DNA of 64,000 nt from Acidobacteriota bacterium. Its GTDB lineage: Bacteria; Acidobacteriota; Terriglobia; UBA7540. The position numbers were made by a program, and so were the translations under genes. The notes beneath the pieces are model-generated. The model searched no databases. It was not told the origin of the DNA and was given only the letters and a program-made list of their open reading frames with translations. Numbering within the stretch: the stretch's first letter is position 1; every line of letters starts with the position of its first letter. The stretch spans positions 175,604 to 239,603 of the forward strand of contig SCRD01000006.1 of assembly GCA_004298155.1 (NCBI GenBank), in the 5' to 3' direction. Shown in pieces: positions 44,484 to 54,552 of this stretch.

Positions 44484-45425
44484 ATGATCAAATGGCTTGT
44501 GATTGGAGTTGGTGACATCACCACCAAGCGGGTGCTCCCGGCGATCGAGGAAGAGGAGCAGAGCAAGCTGGTCGGCATTGTCACCCGCGACCCGGCGAAA
44601 GCCGCGCCTTACGGCGTGCCGGGATTCAAGGACCTGAAGGAGGCGCTGGCCAAAACAAAGCCCGACGCTGTCTACGTGGCCTCGCCGGTTTTTATGCACG
44701 CGCCACAAACGATGGTGTCACTCCGCGAAGGATGCCACGTGCTGTGCGAGAAGCCCATGGCCATGAACTATGCCGAGGCTGAAATGATGGTGGAGACGGC
44801 CGAGGCTGCAGGCCGCACGCTGGGCATTGCTTACTACCGGCGGACGTATCCCAAGGTGCATCGCGCCCTGGCCCTGATGCGGGAGGGTGCAATCGGGCAG
44901 CCGGTGCTGGCTTATGCGTCCAGCCACTCCTGGTTCAAAGCCGAGAACGAATTCCGCTCCTGGCTGCTCGATCCTGACATGGCCGGAGGCGGACCGCTCT
45001 ATGACGTCGCCTCGCACCGGATCGATCTGCTCAACTTTATCTTTGGCCAGCCGGCGCGCGTGCGGGCACAACTGTCTAACGCCGTTAACAAAACGCCGGT
45101 GGAGGATTGCGCAACCGTGCTGATCGAATACCTGAACAACGTCCGTGCTATTGTTGACGTGCGCTGGCACTCGCACGTCGATCGCGACGAGTTTCGCATC
45201 GTTGGCACCAGCGGCGAACTGGAATTGAGCCCGCTGAACAGCCCCACGCTGGTTTCTCCGCAGGGCCGCGAAGAGATTCCCAACCACGAAAACATCCATT
45301 TCCCTTGCGTGGAGAATTTTGTGGAGGCAGTCCTTGACGGCAAGCCGCTGCTATCAAGCGGCCGGACAGCATTGTGGACGGACTGGGTGACGGAACAGGC
45401 CGTGAAAGACAACCTGCGGCCATAA
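44484..45425 (+). CDS. Gfo/Idh/MocA-family oxidoreductase
   Basis: The 313-residue product has the Rossmann start MIKWLVIGVGDITTKRVLPAIE, the family motif HVLCEKPMAMNYAEAE (about residue 90), and the C-terminal domain with DPDMAGGGPLYDVASHRIDLLNFIFG holding the candidate catalytic His. It heads a plus-strand group with GH20-like and GH29 genes and may oxidise a sugar freed by them (inference). It differs from the other family member at 28387-29427, which lacks the Glu of EKP. Confidence 0.92.
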   Translation: MIKWLVIGVGDITTKRVLPAIEEEEQSKLVGIVTRDPAKAAPYGVPGFKDLKEALAKTKPDAVYVASPVFMHAPQTMVSLREGCHVLCEKPMAMNYAEAEMMVETAEAAGRTLGIAYYRRTYPKVHRALALMREGAIGQPVLAYASSHSWFKAENEFRSWLLDPDMAGGGPLYDVASHRIDLLNFIFGQPARVRAQLSNAVNKTPVEDCATVLIEYLNNVRAIVDVRWHSHVDRDEFRIVGTSGELELSPLNSPTLVSPQGREEIPNHENIHFPCVENFVEAVLDGKPLLSSGRTALWTDWVTEQAVKDNLRP

Positions 45426-45458
45426 GGAGACGACTTTCGGCGATCCAGCAACTTTCCT

Positions 45459-45514
45459 GCCCGGCATGCCGGGCGATTGAGTGGTAGCGGCTGGCCGTGC
45501 CAGCGTCCGCTGGC
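45459..45514. repeat. Palindrome and hairpin between oxidoreductase and GH20-like genes
   Basis: GCCCGGCATGCCGGGC at 45459-45474 is a perfect 16-base palindrome. A second stem, GCCAGCG/CGCTGGC, lies at 45499-45514. Neither has a T-run. They fall between two plus-strand genes. Confidence 0.6.
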
Positions 45515-45576
45515 TTGTACGCTGGCCCCGTCATGGCTGCGTCACTGATATAAGATTGATTGCACAGGAGGGTCAC

Positions 45577-47829
45577 TTGATTTTTCCAGTCCCGCGTGAA
45601 GTCAGCAGGCGAAGCGGACGCCTGAAGGTGGATGAGTCCGTCGCAATCCTCGTGCCGGAACTCGCCTCGGATTCAGACCTGTTTCTGGCATCGCACCTCT
45701 CGGCCGAACTGGCCAATAATTATGGGGTCCCGGTCAGGGTTTCCCGCACGGTTAAGATTCCGAAGGCCCAGCGATTTTTTCTGCTCGGCAGCGCGTCAAA
45801 TCCGCTGGTGAGCCAATATCGCGAGGCCCAAAGCCTCCAAAGCCCGAGCGGCGTTTCACAGCCTGAAGGCTACGTGCTGGATGCGACGGACCAATCCGTC
45901 GCAATCCTTGGAAACGACGATCCTGGGGCCTTTTATGGGCTGCAAACACTCAAGCAAATTCTCGAGAAATCTGCCGACGGCCTTTCAGTCCCGGCGCAAC
46001 GGGTTGTGGATTGGCCGCATCAGCCGTTCCGCGGAATATACATTTTTCTTCCCGGCCGGCGGCATATGCCGTATTTCAAGAGATTTATTCGCGAGGTGAT
46101 GGCTCCCTGCAAATTGAATAAGCTGATCGTGGAAATGGACGCCGGAATGCAATTCGACCGGCACCCAGAACTGAATGCGGGGTGGATTGACTTTACGAAA
46201 GACATGAAATACACGCGACGTGAGCGCTCCGCCGGCCCGCACGAACAGTTCCAAGATTCCGGCAACATGGTTTTTACCGAAGGAGACGTGCTGGAGAAAG
46301 AGGAGGTCGCGGAATTCGTCCAGTACGCGCGGCAACATTACGTAGATGTAATTCCTGAGATTTCCACGCTGACTCATTCTTATTACCTGCTGACCCGGCA
46401 CCGGGAGCTGGCGGAGATCGAGGCTGCCGAGTGGCCCGACACCTATTGCCCGAGCGAACCGGCGACCTACAAACTGGCTTTTGATGTGATGGACGAATAC
46501 ATCGAGGTGATGAAACCCCGCATGGTGCACATCGGCCACGACGAATGGCGCATGCCATGGGGAATCTGTCCACGGTGCAAGGGCAAAGACCCAACTGTCC
46601 TGTTTGCCCAGGACGTAAACAAGGTTTATTCGTATTTGAAACGCCAACATATTGAGGTCGCCATGTGGGGCGACCACCTGGTCGAGCGGGTCCGCGGAAA
46701 AGTCTTCGGGCACGCCCGCAGCCCCGAAGGCTACTCCTACCGGATGCCCGGGGCGCTTTCTCCCCAGCAGGTCCGCGAATCAATTCCCAAAGATATTCTT
46801 ATCTTCAACTGGTTCTGGAACAATACGGAAGAGGGGTCAGGCGAGGACAATGACGCCGAGTTGGAGAATTTCGGCTTCCACCAGGTGTACGGAAACATGA
46901 CTCCGGAGATTCAGGATTACGAACGGCGAAGCCGGAGGAAAAGCGTGCTTGGGGGAGCACCTTCCAGTTGGGCAGAAACCACCGAGTTTAACTTTGGCAA
47001 AGACATGATGTACGACATTCTGGGCTGCGCCAACCTCACGTGGTCCCCGCGGCCGATAGACCCTGAGGAAATTTCAGAAAAAGCCCAGAAGGCTCTTCCT
47101 GACTTTCGACGAAGAGTGTCCATGGAGCTTTGGCCGAGTTCAGACGATCCGGTAGAGGCCCTCGACATCAGCGCGAATTTGAATATGCCAGCCGGCAAGA
47201 GCAATCTGCCGGGAGTCGACGTTGCCTCGCTGCGAAACGGAATCGTTCGGGCAGGCGCCTTGGAATTCAATCTGGCAGATCCAGACAAAAACGGGGGCAA
47301 GAGCGCCCTGGTCGTAGCTACGGGAGAAGAGGGCGCCGAATCAGGGCCAGCGACGATTCCTTTGGGTGAAGACGTCAGCAGCATCCTTTTCCTTCACGCC
47401 TGCTCTCGGCCCTCCCAGAATTCCATGGCGTTTTTCGAAACCTGGGACGAGGCCGACACCGCAGATCTGCTGGGTTTTTACCAATTCGTCTACGAGGACG
47501 GCCTGGTAGAATCGGCGCCCATCCGTTATGGCATGAACATTCTGGAAGCCAGTTGGGGAAAAGCACATGAGCCGCGAAACCTGGCTTGGCAGTCCGACCT
47601 TGTTGATTGCGGGAAGGAGCCGCACGAGCGCTTGACGTTTTTCGCGTTCGAATGGGTCAACCCGCGTTTTGGCAGGAGCGTGAAGGAAATCCGGCTTGAG
47701 GGGATTTCGGGATTCAAAGACTATCGTGGCAAACCCATTCCCCGTAATGGCATCGTGTTGCTCGCTGTGAGCGTGGTCAGGAGACGGCCCGCCACAAAGC
47801 TAAAAGCCACCAGAAGTCCCTGGGCTTGA
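45577..47829 (+). CDS. GH20-like beta-N-acetylhexosaminidase
   Basis: The product has the GH20b N-terminal alpha/beta domain (about 1-130, ending GNDDPGAFYGLQTLKQIL), then the catalytic barrel starting VVDWPHQPFRGIYIF, and the catalytic pair in MVHIGHDEWRMPWG (Asp-Glu, compare HxGGDE). It continues with a long C-terminal beta region. AGGAGG six bases before TTG at 45577 gives 750 residues and is the likely start; the frame is open to 45481 but that part is atypical and contains a hairpin. No signal peptide is visible from the TTG start, so location is uncertain. Confidence 0.85.
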   Translation: MIFPVPREVSRRSGRLKVDESVAILVPELASDSDLFLASHLSAELANNYGVPVRVSRTVKIPKAQRFFLLGSASNPLVSQYREAQSLQSPSGVSQPEGYVLDATDQSVAILGNDDPGAFYGLQTLKQILEKSADGLSVPAQRVVDWPHQPFRGIYIFLPGRRHMPYFKRFIREVMAPCKLNKLIVEMDAGMQFDRHPELNAGWIDFTKDMKYTRRERSAGPHEQFQDSGNMVFTEGDVLEKEEVAEFVQYARQHYVDVIPEISTLTHSYYLLTRHRELAEIEAAEWPDTYCPSEPATYKLAFDVMDEYIEVMKPRMVHIGHDEWRMPWGICPRCKGKDPTVLFAQDVNKVYSYLKRQHIEVAMWGDHLVERVRGKVFGHARSPEGYSYRMPGALSPQQVRESIPKDILIFNWFWNNTEEGSGEDNDAELENFGFHQVYGNMTPEIQDYERRSRRKSVLGGAPSSWAETTEFNFGKDMMYDILGCANLTWSPRPIDPEEISEKAQKALPDFRRRVSMELWPSSDDPVEALDISANLNMPAGKSNLPGVDVASLRNGIVRAGALEFNLADPDKNGGKSALVVATGEEGAESGPATIPLGEDVSSILFLHACSRPSQNSMAFFETWDEADTADLLGFYQFVYEDGLVESAPIRYGMNILEASWGKAHEPRNLAWQSDLVDCGKEPHERLTFFAFEWVNPRFGRSVKEIRLEGISGFKDYRGKPIPRNGIVLLAVSVVRRRPATKLKATRSPWA

Positions 47830-47917
47830 GCAAGCGGCCCTCTTCGCAATCGGGCGAGGGCATCAAGCCAACTTGTTTGCTTACTTCTCAATTTCATAAA
47901 GTCGGTAAGGAGAGGAA

Positions 47918-49417
47918 ATGCGACGACGACAATTTCTGGGCAATTCGATAGCAGCTTCGGGCGGACTCTTGGGGCTTGGTAGTCGAATAACGTCTCACCC
48001 CTACCAGGAATCCGACGAGGGTGACAACGCCCAGACGAGCAACAAACGAAGCAGGCCGGTCTTTCAGTGGAGTGACCTGCAGCGCGGTTTCCCCAAAACT
48101 GTCAACCCGGCATATCGCCACGCTCCGCAGGAGTCGCTGGAAGCCTGGAAAGACCAGAAATTTGGCATTCGCATTCATTGGGGCCTTTACTGTCTCATCG
48201 GGAGCGACGCCTCATGGTGTCTGCCGCATTCTTCCCGCGAATTCCAAAACACGTACAACACACTCTATGAGTTTTTCAATCCCACCGATTTCGATGCTGA
48301 CTCCTGGATGGACCTCTTCCAGCGAGCCGGAGCAAAGTTCTTTACCATCACAACAAAACACCATGAGGGGTTTTGCATGTGGCCTACTGAAACAATCGTG
48401 AAGTCCATCAGAAGAGCACCCCATGGCATTTCCTTTACTCCCAATCATCAGCCGAACTTTCAGGATTGTCTGATCCATTACAGCGTGATGGATACCCCAT
48501 ACAGGAAAGATATCGTGGGAACGCTCATCAAAGCGGCACGAAAACGAGGAGTGGGGGTAGGCTTGTATTATTCGCACGTCGACTGGCATGATCCAGCATT
48601 CGCCTGGGACCCTTACAACATCTATTATGACCCCAATTTCACCCAGCAGTCCGATCCCAAACGGTGGCAGACTTTTATCGATCAGGAACGAAAACAGCTG
48701 CGTGAATTAATGACCTGGTATGGGCCCATTGACCTTTTATCGCTTGATATCGCCTGGCCAGAGGCGGCAGCCCAGGACATCGCAGATCTTGCGATGATGG
48801 TCCGGAAACTGCAGCCCAACATCCTCATGCGACAACGCGGGATTGGCCCCTACGGAGACTACTACACGCCGGAGAGAGAAATTCCTGCCGATTTTTCCAA
48901 GGGACACTGGATGGTGATTTACCCCGGCGGAGAGGCCTTTTCCTATCTCCCGAACGATGTGTATAAGCCCAAAGAATGGGTGCTGGAGAGCCTGATCGAT
49001 ATTGTCGCCAAAGGTGGAAACTTCCAGGTCGGTTACGGCCCCATGCCCAATGGGACGTGGCCGCAGGAAACGGTGGAGCGTTTGAGCTACGTTGGCGATT
49101 GGCTAACTGTCAACAGTGAAGCGATTTACGCAACCCGCGCATGGAAAGTTTATAAGCAAGGAGATGACATTCGATTTACTCGAAGCAAAGACGGCAGGCA
49201 TCTTTACGCTATAAGCCTGAAATGGCCGGGAAATCGCCTTGTGTTGGATTCGGTTCGTGCAGTTCCCGAAAGCCCCGTCTTGATGCTTGGAATAGAAAAG
49301 CCATTGCGCTGGCAGCAGCTAGGCAACTCACTGACGATTGAAATCCCGCCGGAAGTGGCTGACAACAAGCCATGCAAGCAAGCTTTCGTCTTCAAGATCC
49401 GCAAAGCGCCTGCGTGA
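47918..49417 (+). CDS. Tat-exported alpha-L-fucosidase-like protein (GH29)
   Basis: GH29 enzymes release alpha-linked fucose. The 499-residue product begins with a Tat signal (MRRRQFLGNSIAASGGLLGLG) and matches the family: WKDQKFGIRIHWGLYCLIG, FDADSWMDLFQRAGAKFFTITTKHHEGFCMW, and YGPIDLLSLDIAWPEA with the candidate nucleophile Asp near residue 282. The C-terminal region FQVGYGPMPNGTWPQETVERLSYVGDWLTVNSEAIYATR split over about 370-410 is also characteristic. AAGGAG precedes the ATG. It follows the GH20-like gene by 88 bases. Confidence 0.9.
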   Translation: MRRRQFLGNSIAASGGLLGLGSRITSHPYQESDEGDNAQTSNKRSRPVFQWSDLQRGFPKTVNPAYRHAPQESLEAWKDQKFGIRIHWGLYCLIGSDASWCLPHSSREFQNTYNTLYEFFNPTDFDADSWMDLFQRAGAKFFTITTKHHEGFCMWPTETIVKSIRRAPHGISFTPNHQPNFQDCLIHYSVMDTPYRKDIVGTLIKAARKRGVGVGLYYSHVDWHDPAFAWDPYNIYYDPNFTQQSDPKRWQTFIDQERKQLRELMTWYGPIDLLSLDIAWPEAAAQDIADLAMMVRKLQPNILMRQRGIGPYGDYYTPEREIPADFSKGHWMVIYPGGEAFSYLPNDVYKPKEWVLESLIDIVAKGGNFQVGYGPMPNGTWPQETVERLSYVGDWLTVNSEAIYATRAWKVYKQGDDIRFTRSKDGRHLYAISLKWPGNRLVLDSVRAVPESPVLMLGIEKPLRWQQLGNSLTIEIPPEVADNKPCKQAFVFKIRKAPA

Positions 49418-49487
49418 GCATCCCGGGCGCGGCAAGTCCTTTGAGAAGCATACCGGCAAAACAAGCAGAACGCTCGCCGGCCTCGCG

Positions 49488-51581
49488 CTACCAACCAACA
49501 ACTATAAGAGCATAGGTTTTCATTTCGGGAACGCTGAAGGATGCGGCCTGCGGTTGAATTTCGAATGGACGATCGACCGCGGCGCTATATTCGAGCCCGT
49601 AAAGCTTCACGCTTTTCGCAGTTTCACCCTCGGGCAGGTGGCACACGATGTCGATGCCGGATATCGAGGGAGTCGATTTGGCGTTATAGTTCACCAGGTG
49701 TACCATCGCGCGGTGTTGATCCGGCTGCCAGACAAGATTCGCCACCAGGAATTCCGGCCCTGAGATATCGACGGGCATTTCAGCGTTGGCCGCCCATCGA
49801 ATCTCGCTGATCAGTTCTTCCCAATTCGCTGGGCGCTTCCAGAATTTGTTGTCAATGGTAAAATACGGCTCCGTCTTCGGAAGTGGTCCATCAAACGGGA
49901 TTCCAGGGAAGTATACCACCCGCCCCTTGCCCACCAATTTCCTGACCGGCAATCCAGAGGAGATCGTCACCGCTTGTACCCGTTCTTCATAGGAACTGGC
50001 AGGCTGTTGCCCGTCTGCCAAGCCTTTCAAGCCCGGTTCGACCCGGAGCCGGCGCCATTCGTCGTAAAGCCCTGCCTGGCCGGTGGCAATCAATCCGCCT
50101 CCGTTCTCAACAAACATCCGGACTTTTGCGATCTGCTCATCCGACAGGCATTCTGAATCCGGGAGAATCAGAACTTTCAGATTTAAAAGATCAGGAATCG
50201 GGTCGTCAAAAATCAGATGGAACGGGATGCGCGACTGGATCAAAGCCTGCTCAACCAGGATGGCACTCAACTGCGCGCTAGCGTTGTGATATGTGATGGA
50301 GGGATAGGACCGTAAAACGCCGACGGTTGCCAGATCGCGCGCGCCGACGAACAAGTCGCGGTGCTTCCTGTAAAATGCAATGTAATCGAGCATCCAAGCC
50401 GGAAGCGGGGCGTTGCCTGCCGTCCCGATCGTCTGGTTGAAAGCCAGCTTTTCCGCCGTGGCCACCTCGCTGGGAGACATGGTCATCAGAACGTTGTTGT
50501 ACGCCCGCGCGAGCTTGTAACTCCGGATTTTGGAAACAAGCCGCCCATCCTCCGGGAAATATTCAGCGAAGTTCTCCTCTTCCGTCACATAGGCGTCCGT
50601 CGAAGTCAGCAGCCGGCAGTGGTCGATGCCATTCATCCATGCGCGATTTCCGCCGGTAATGCCGTGCGGATTGATTTCGATGGCCACTTCAGGGTTGAGC
50701 GACTTTGCATACTCGGCCATCTGCCTCAGAGCGTCCGCCATCACCTGGCAGCGGAAACCAATCCATTCCTGGATGGCTGGGTCGAAGATGATCGCCATTT
50801 TCTCAGGCGGATTATTCCGGTTCCACTGCGGCGGATTCACATATTCGACATTTTCGAATCCAAACCGCTGGTGAAGTTTTTCCGGCGAGTACCTGGACTT
50901 TAAGTAATTGCGGAATCCGTTGACACAACTCGGACTGTGGCATGAATCGGGTTCGGGGTTGAGGTCGAAGTTATCAAAATGGATGAAGTCGGTCTTAACC
51001 TCCTCGACGGCAAAACGAACCAGCTTCTTGAGATATTGGAGGTATTCCGCGTTTGAAAAGCACGGGCGGTAGCGGAAAGATTGCTGGTAGCCATAGGTCA
51101 GCAGGATGGGCAATCCGCTGGCGTCCCGCTGGATCCAGTCCTTGGCGCGAGGCTCCTCGGCGAAGAACGTTTCATACATCATCGTATTCCACTGGAGGTA
51201 GGTATCGATCTTCATCCCATAGCGATGCGCAATCTCGGCAGCCCGCTTGGTTTCCAGCATCTCCGGCATCTCAGCGGCCATGCCAAATCCCTTGTAGAAG
51301 TGGGTATGGAAGACTTCGACGCCCTGATCCTTAAGCTGGCGGATCAGAGCCTCACTTTGGTTCCAATCGTGAATTTTCCTTGCATCGAGCGCTTCGCCTC
51401 CGCGCCGGAGGACGAATATGTAGGGTTCATGGAGCCCGCCTGCCGTAATGAGTCCGTTCCGGATCCAACCCGCTCCTTTAAGTGGTTCCGTGGTCGCGGG
51501 AAAGCTGCTTAGCTCAATTTTACCGACCTGCGATGCAACGATTCCAGCCGTGACACTGCCCATAAAATCTCTGCGGTTCAT
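49488..51581 (-). CDS. Tat-exported putative glycoside hydrolase with beta-galactosidase trimerisation-like domain
   Basis: The 697-residue product has a Tat signal (MNRRDFMGSVTAGIVASQVG), a TIM-barrel-like N-terminal half (HTHFYKGFGMAAEMPEM; VKTDFIHFDNFDLNPEPD; NPEVAIEINPHG) and a middle domain like the GATase-type trimerisation domain of GH42 (LKVLILPDSECLSDEQIAKVRMFVENGGGLIATGQAG). The catalytic Glu pair of GH42 cannot be assigned with certainty. GGAG before ATG 51581 decides the start. It is convergent with the fucosidase gene and 264 bases downstream of the esterase gene's stop-side neighbour. Confidence 0.78.
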   Translation of the reverse strand: MNRRDFMGSVTAGIVASQVGKIELSSFPATTEPLKGAGWIRNGLITAGGLHEPYIFVLRRGGEALDARKIHDWNQSEALIRQLKDQGVEVFHTHFYKGFGMAAEMPEMLETKRAAEIAHRYGMKIDTYLQWNTMMYETFFAEEPRAKDWIQRDASGLPILLTYGYQQSFRYRPCFSNAEYLQYLKKLVRFAVEEVKTDFIHFDNFDLNPEPDSCHSPSCVNGFRNYLKSRYSPEKLHQRFGFENVEYVNPPQWNRNNPPEKMAIIFDPAIQEWIGFRCQVMADALRQMAEYAKSLNPEVAIEINPHGITGGNRAWMNGIDHCRLLTSTDAYVTEEENFAEYFPEDGRLVSKIRSYKLARAYNNVLMTMSPSEVATAEKLAFNQTIGTAGNAPLPAWMLDYIAFYRKHRDLFVGARDLATVGVLRSYPSITYHNASAQLSAILVEQALIQSRIPFHLIFDDPIPDLLNLKVLILPDSECLSDEQIAKVRMFVENGGGLIATGQAGLYDEWRRLRVEPGLKGLADGQQPASSYEERVQAVTISSGLPVRKLVGKGRVVYFPGIPFDGPLPKTEPYFTIDNKFWKRPANWEELISEIRWAANAEMPVDISGPEFLVANLVWQPDQHRAMVHLVNYNAKSTPSISGIDIVCHLPEGETAKSVKLYGLEYSAAVDRPFEIQPQAASFSVPEMKTYALIVVGW

Positions 51582-51844
51582 CAATTTCTCCAAGCCTGAT
51601 GTGAGTTATGAAGCGTCGGGAGTATAGCACAGAGGTCAGGGATGGATTCGCGGGCCGAATGCCAAAGGCTAATGGCTCAAGTCGTCTTCAGTTCACCGGC
51701 AACTGGGGAGGGTGGACAACCTGGTTCGATTGTTTGAACCCGAGCGAGCGAATACCGTTGCATCTTTAAAACGCTCGACCGCACGCCAGGATTGTCGGCT
51801 TCTTCTACTGAATGGCGCCACCGGCAAACGTGCTCTCTCTAGGC

Positions 51845-54097
51845 TTAGTCGTTTTGACCCAGCAGGCGGAGATACTGGGCTGCCAGGGATTGATCCGGAT
51901 GCATTCCTGAGATATGAAACCGATCCTCTGCGCCCGCCGCGACGTAGGTATCTCGCGTCCAGTGATAAGCCGCCGCCGCGACCGCAACGTCAATCGGTTG
52001 CTGCATCGCATCCGTGGGAGAAAGCAGGGTCAAGCGCCTGCCTGCCAAAGCCCCGGCGACCTGAGGGAGGTCAAAATGATTCAACACATTGAGAATGAAA
52101 ACGTCCGCGCCATGCAAATAGCGGTCTGTGGCCGTCAACGAGCGGTAAGAAAGTAATCCCCCATGGCATACGACCGATTTGATACGCAGGTCAAGCGCCG
52201 CGGCGTAAAGCGCCCACAAAGCCCCCATGCCTTTGCCGATCACCAACACTGCAGCGGAACCACAATCCGGGCGGGAGACGGCATAATCAACCGAGCGTTG
52301 CACATCCTGCACCCGCCGGCCGAAAAGCGATCCGTTCATGTACCAGGCCATGTACGCCATTGCCGTCTCGACGTTAAAAAGGTGGTGGAACTCACTCTCG
52401 CCACCCGTGCTTGCATGTGGCGGGCGAGTCTCGCCGATTCCGCGCACGTCCACGGCAATGACCAGGTACCCACGCCGGGCCATCTCAGCCAAGGTCCCCG
52501 GCACCAGCCCCGAGCACTCCTCGCCCGCAAACTCCATCCCATCCGCTTCCTTGCCGTCCTCATTGAAGTAGAGAATCGCAGATGAGTCGGGCTTCCTTTT
52601 CTCCGGCAGGTAAACCCAGGATGGGAGTCGGATTCCTACTTCAGAAACGAACTCCAGCTTTTCAATTCTGTAGCCTTTTTCCGGTACTGTGACAAACGTT
52701 CGCGGGGTGAGTGCCTGATTATCTTCTCTGTGTGCCAGTAATTTCTTGATCTGGCGCCGTATGAGATTCTGGTGGGACGCGACCTCATCTGCATTTTTGG
52801 GCGCAGGTCTTTCGGGCGGCCGCATAGCTTGTTTCTTCAGTATCAGCGACCAAATGGTCTCACCGTGTGCCGAGTACCGGATGGACCCATTCGGAGTGCA
52901 GTAGAGATCTTCCGGCTTCTCCGGGACAAGCCCAAGTTCAGACTTGGGGCCAGGATGGCCATAAAACCACCGACTGAACCAGTCCGCCGTTGCCAACCTC
53001 AGTTTATAAGTCCAGGAATGCGGGCTATCGGCAGAAACGGTAGAGAACTTATCTGGCACGCCAAACAACCGGTAGGCGGATTTAATGGACGCTGCGGCGG
53101 CGTCAAAACCTTTTGAACGGTGCTCGATGCTCACAAGCAGCGGCCGGGGCGCAACAGCAATCTGCTGATCCACATGGTCTATTCCGTAGATCGCCGCTGG
53201 GAAAATATTCTGCTCGGCGTCCGAAGGCCCCAGCGGACTGAACAGAGGCAAGTCAACTGGCCAGCGATTCGCCGTCCCACCTTCATGAACCACCGCGCAC
53301 TTGACTCTCTCATCCAGCGCGCTGATGAACTTGGTTAAAGTTCCCCCGCCGGAATGGCCCGCACAGCCAATTCGCTTATGATCAACCTCCGGTCGGGTCA
53401 GCAGATAATCGATGGCGCGCATTCCATCCCAGATGCAGTATTGTGTCAAGCTTTCGCCCATCAACAGCAGAAGCTGGCCGGCCATCGAGTGCTCGTATAC
53501 GGGATCACTCAACCCCGACTCACTGCGGCCAGTCTCTGGATTCCAGTAGTGCCGGCGCTCGCCCTGCCCAATGGGGTCGTAAGCAAGCACGACAAAGCCA
53601 TTTTTCACTAGATTCAAATAGGCTGTCTGGTAGGTTGGAATCAACCGGCCAATCCCATAGTGCCCGCAAGGCGAGATGATGCCAGGGAAAGGTCCGAGGG
53701 TGCCGGAGGGAACATAGAGGCTGGCTGTAACCCAGAAGTCCGGGCGGCTCTGGAACATCGACAGTTCGATACGGTAACCGTCCCGCTTCAGGACTCTGAC
53801 TGTCGTGGGGTTGAGCGGAGTTTTCTCAGGAAGCCCACCGATCATCTCGATGAACCTCTGCCGGACAAACCGGTTGCGCGCATGAAGCGCTTCGGGCGTT
53901 TTGATCTCGTGGCGTTGCAGGTCCCATTGCGCGCAGAGATTGTTCAGCCCTCTTGAAAGAGAAGACACCAGCATGTCCGGTACAGCCGGATGATCGGATC
54001 CGGCTGACTTGGTAAGTACGGACGCGCCTGGTGCGGAAAAGCTTGCCAGACCCAGTGATCCTGCCCCCGCTCGACTGACGAATTCTCTTCTATTCAC
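51845..54097 (-). CDS. Tat-exported two-domain alpha/beta hydrolase (acetyl-xylan-esterase-like)
   Basis: The 750-residue product has a Tat signal (VNRREFVSRAGAGSLGLASFSAPG) and two alpha/beta-hydrolase domains. The first (about 60-370) has FVVLAYDPIGQGERRHYW and the nucleophile elbow GCAGHSGGGTLTKF; the second (about 440-745) has LVIAVDVRGIGETRPP but the elbow reads VIGKGMGALWAL, with Gly where Ser should be. So only the first domain looks catalytic. GTG at 54097 after AGGAG is preferred over ATG at 54130. It shares the strand with the trimerisation-domain gene, 263 bases apart. Confidence 0.87.
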   Translation of the reverse strand: MNRREFVSRAGAGSLGLASFSAPGASVLTKSAGSDHPAVPDMLVSSLSRGLNNLCAQWDLQRHEIKTPEALHARNRFVRQRFIEMIGGLPEKTPLNPTTVRVLKRDGYRIELSMFQSRPDFWVTASLYVPSGTLGPFPGIISPCGHYGIGRLIPTYQTAYLNLVKNGFVVLAYDPIGQGERRHYWNPETGRSESGLSDPVYEHSMAGQLLLLMGESLTQYCIWDGMRAIDYLLTRPEVDHKRIGCAGHSGGGTLTKFISALDERVKCAVVHEGGTANRWPVDLPLFSPLGPSDAEQNIFPAAIYGIDHVDQQIAVAPRPLLVSIEHRSKGFDAAAASIKSAYRLFGVPDKFSTVSADSPHSWTYKLRLATADWFSRWFYGHPGPKSELGLVPEKPEDLYCTPNGSIRYSAHGETIWSLILKKQAMRPPERPAPKNADEVASHQNLIRRQIKKLLAHREDNQALTPRTFVTVPEKGYRIEKLEFVSEVGIRLPSWVYLPEKRKPDSSAILYFNEDGKEADGMEFAGEECSGLVPGTLAEMARRGYLVIAVDVRGIGETRPPHASTGGESEFHHLFNVETAMAYMAWYMNGSLFGRRVQDVQRSVDYAVSRPDCGSAAVLVIGKGMGALWALYAAALDLRIKSVVCHGGLLSYRSLTATDRYLHGADVFILNVLNHFDLPQVAGALAGRRLTLLSPTDAMQQPIDVAVAAAAYHWTRDTYVAAGAEDRFHISGMHPDQSLAAQYLRLLGQND

Positions 54098-54552
54098 GGT
54101 ATGCGCTCTCCTAAGCTGCTCAATCCGCACCGCAACGAAATCAAGTCTGTAGTTGCCGCAGGCTGGACACGGACGGGCGCCCAGAGTGAGGGGTCAAAAG
54201 TTCCAGAGCTCCAGCCTCGGTATGAATGATACATTAGACGGACACTCTCCCAAGCAGGTGAGTTGCTAGAAGTCCCCGTATGCGGCATCAGTGAGGTGGG
54301 CAGGCCGGTTTCCGGAATCGAAGCCTGCGGAGTGCGTGTTTCCGGGCTGGAAGGATGGCCGCATTGACACTCAGCCATCGCCGGCCGCGTCAACCGGAAA
54401 ATTTAGAACACTACTCACACATCCGAATGGAAGCCAGGGGCGCCGCCCTGAATGGTGCCGTGCAACCTGTCACGGTCGAAGCTGACGTGTTCCGAGACGT
54501 GCACCAACCAGAGAGCCCCCAAATCGGTGGCGCTTTAAATCGCTGAATAAAT
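54098..54552. other. 455-base intergenic region, nothing recognised
   Basis: Between the esterase gene and tRNA-Ile no supported gene, strong hairpin or repeat was seen. Open frames of up to 99 codons on either strand lack ribosome binding sites and families. The 54100-54250 part probably carries the promoter of the esterase gene. Confidence 0.5.
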
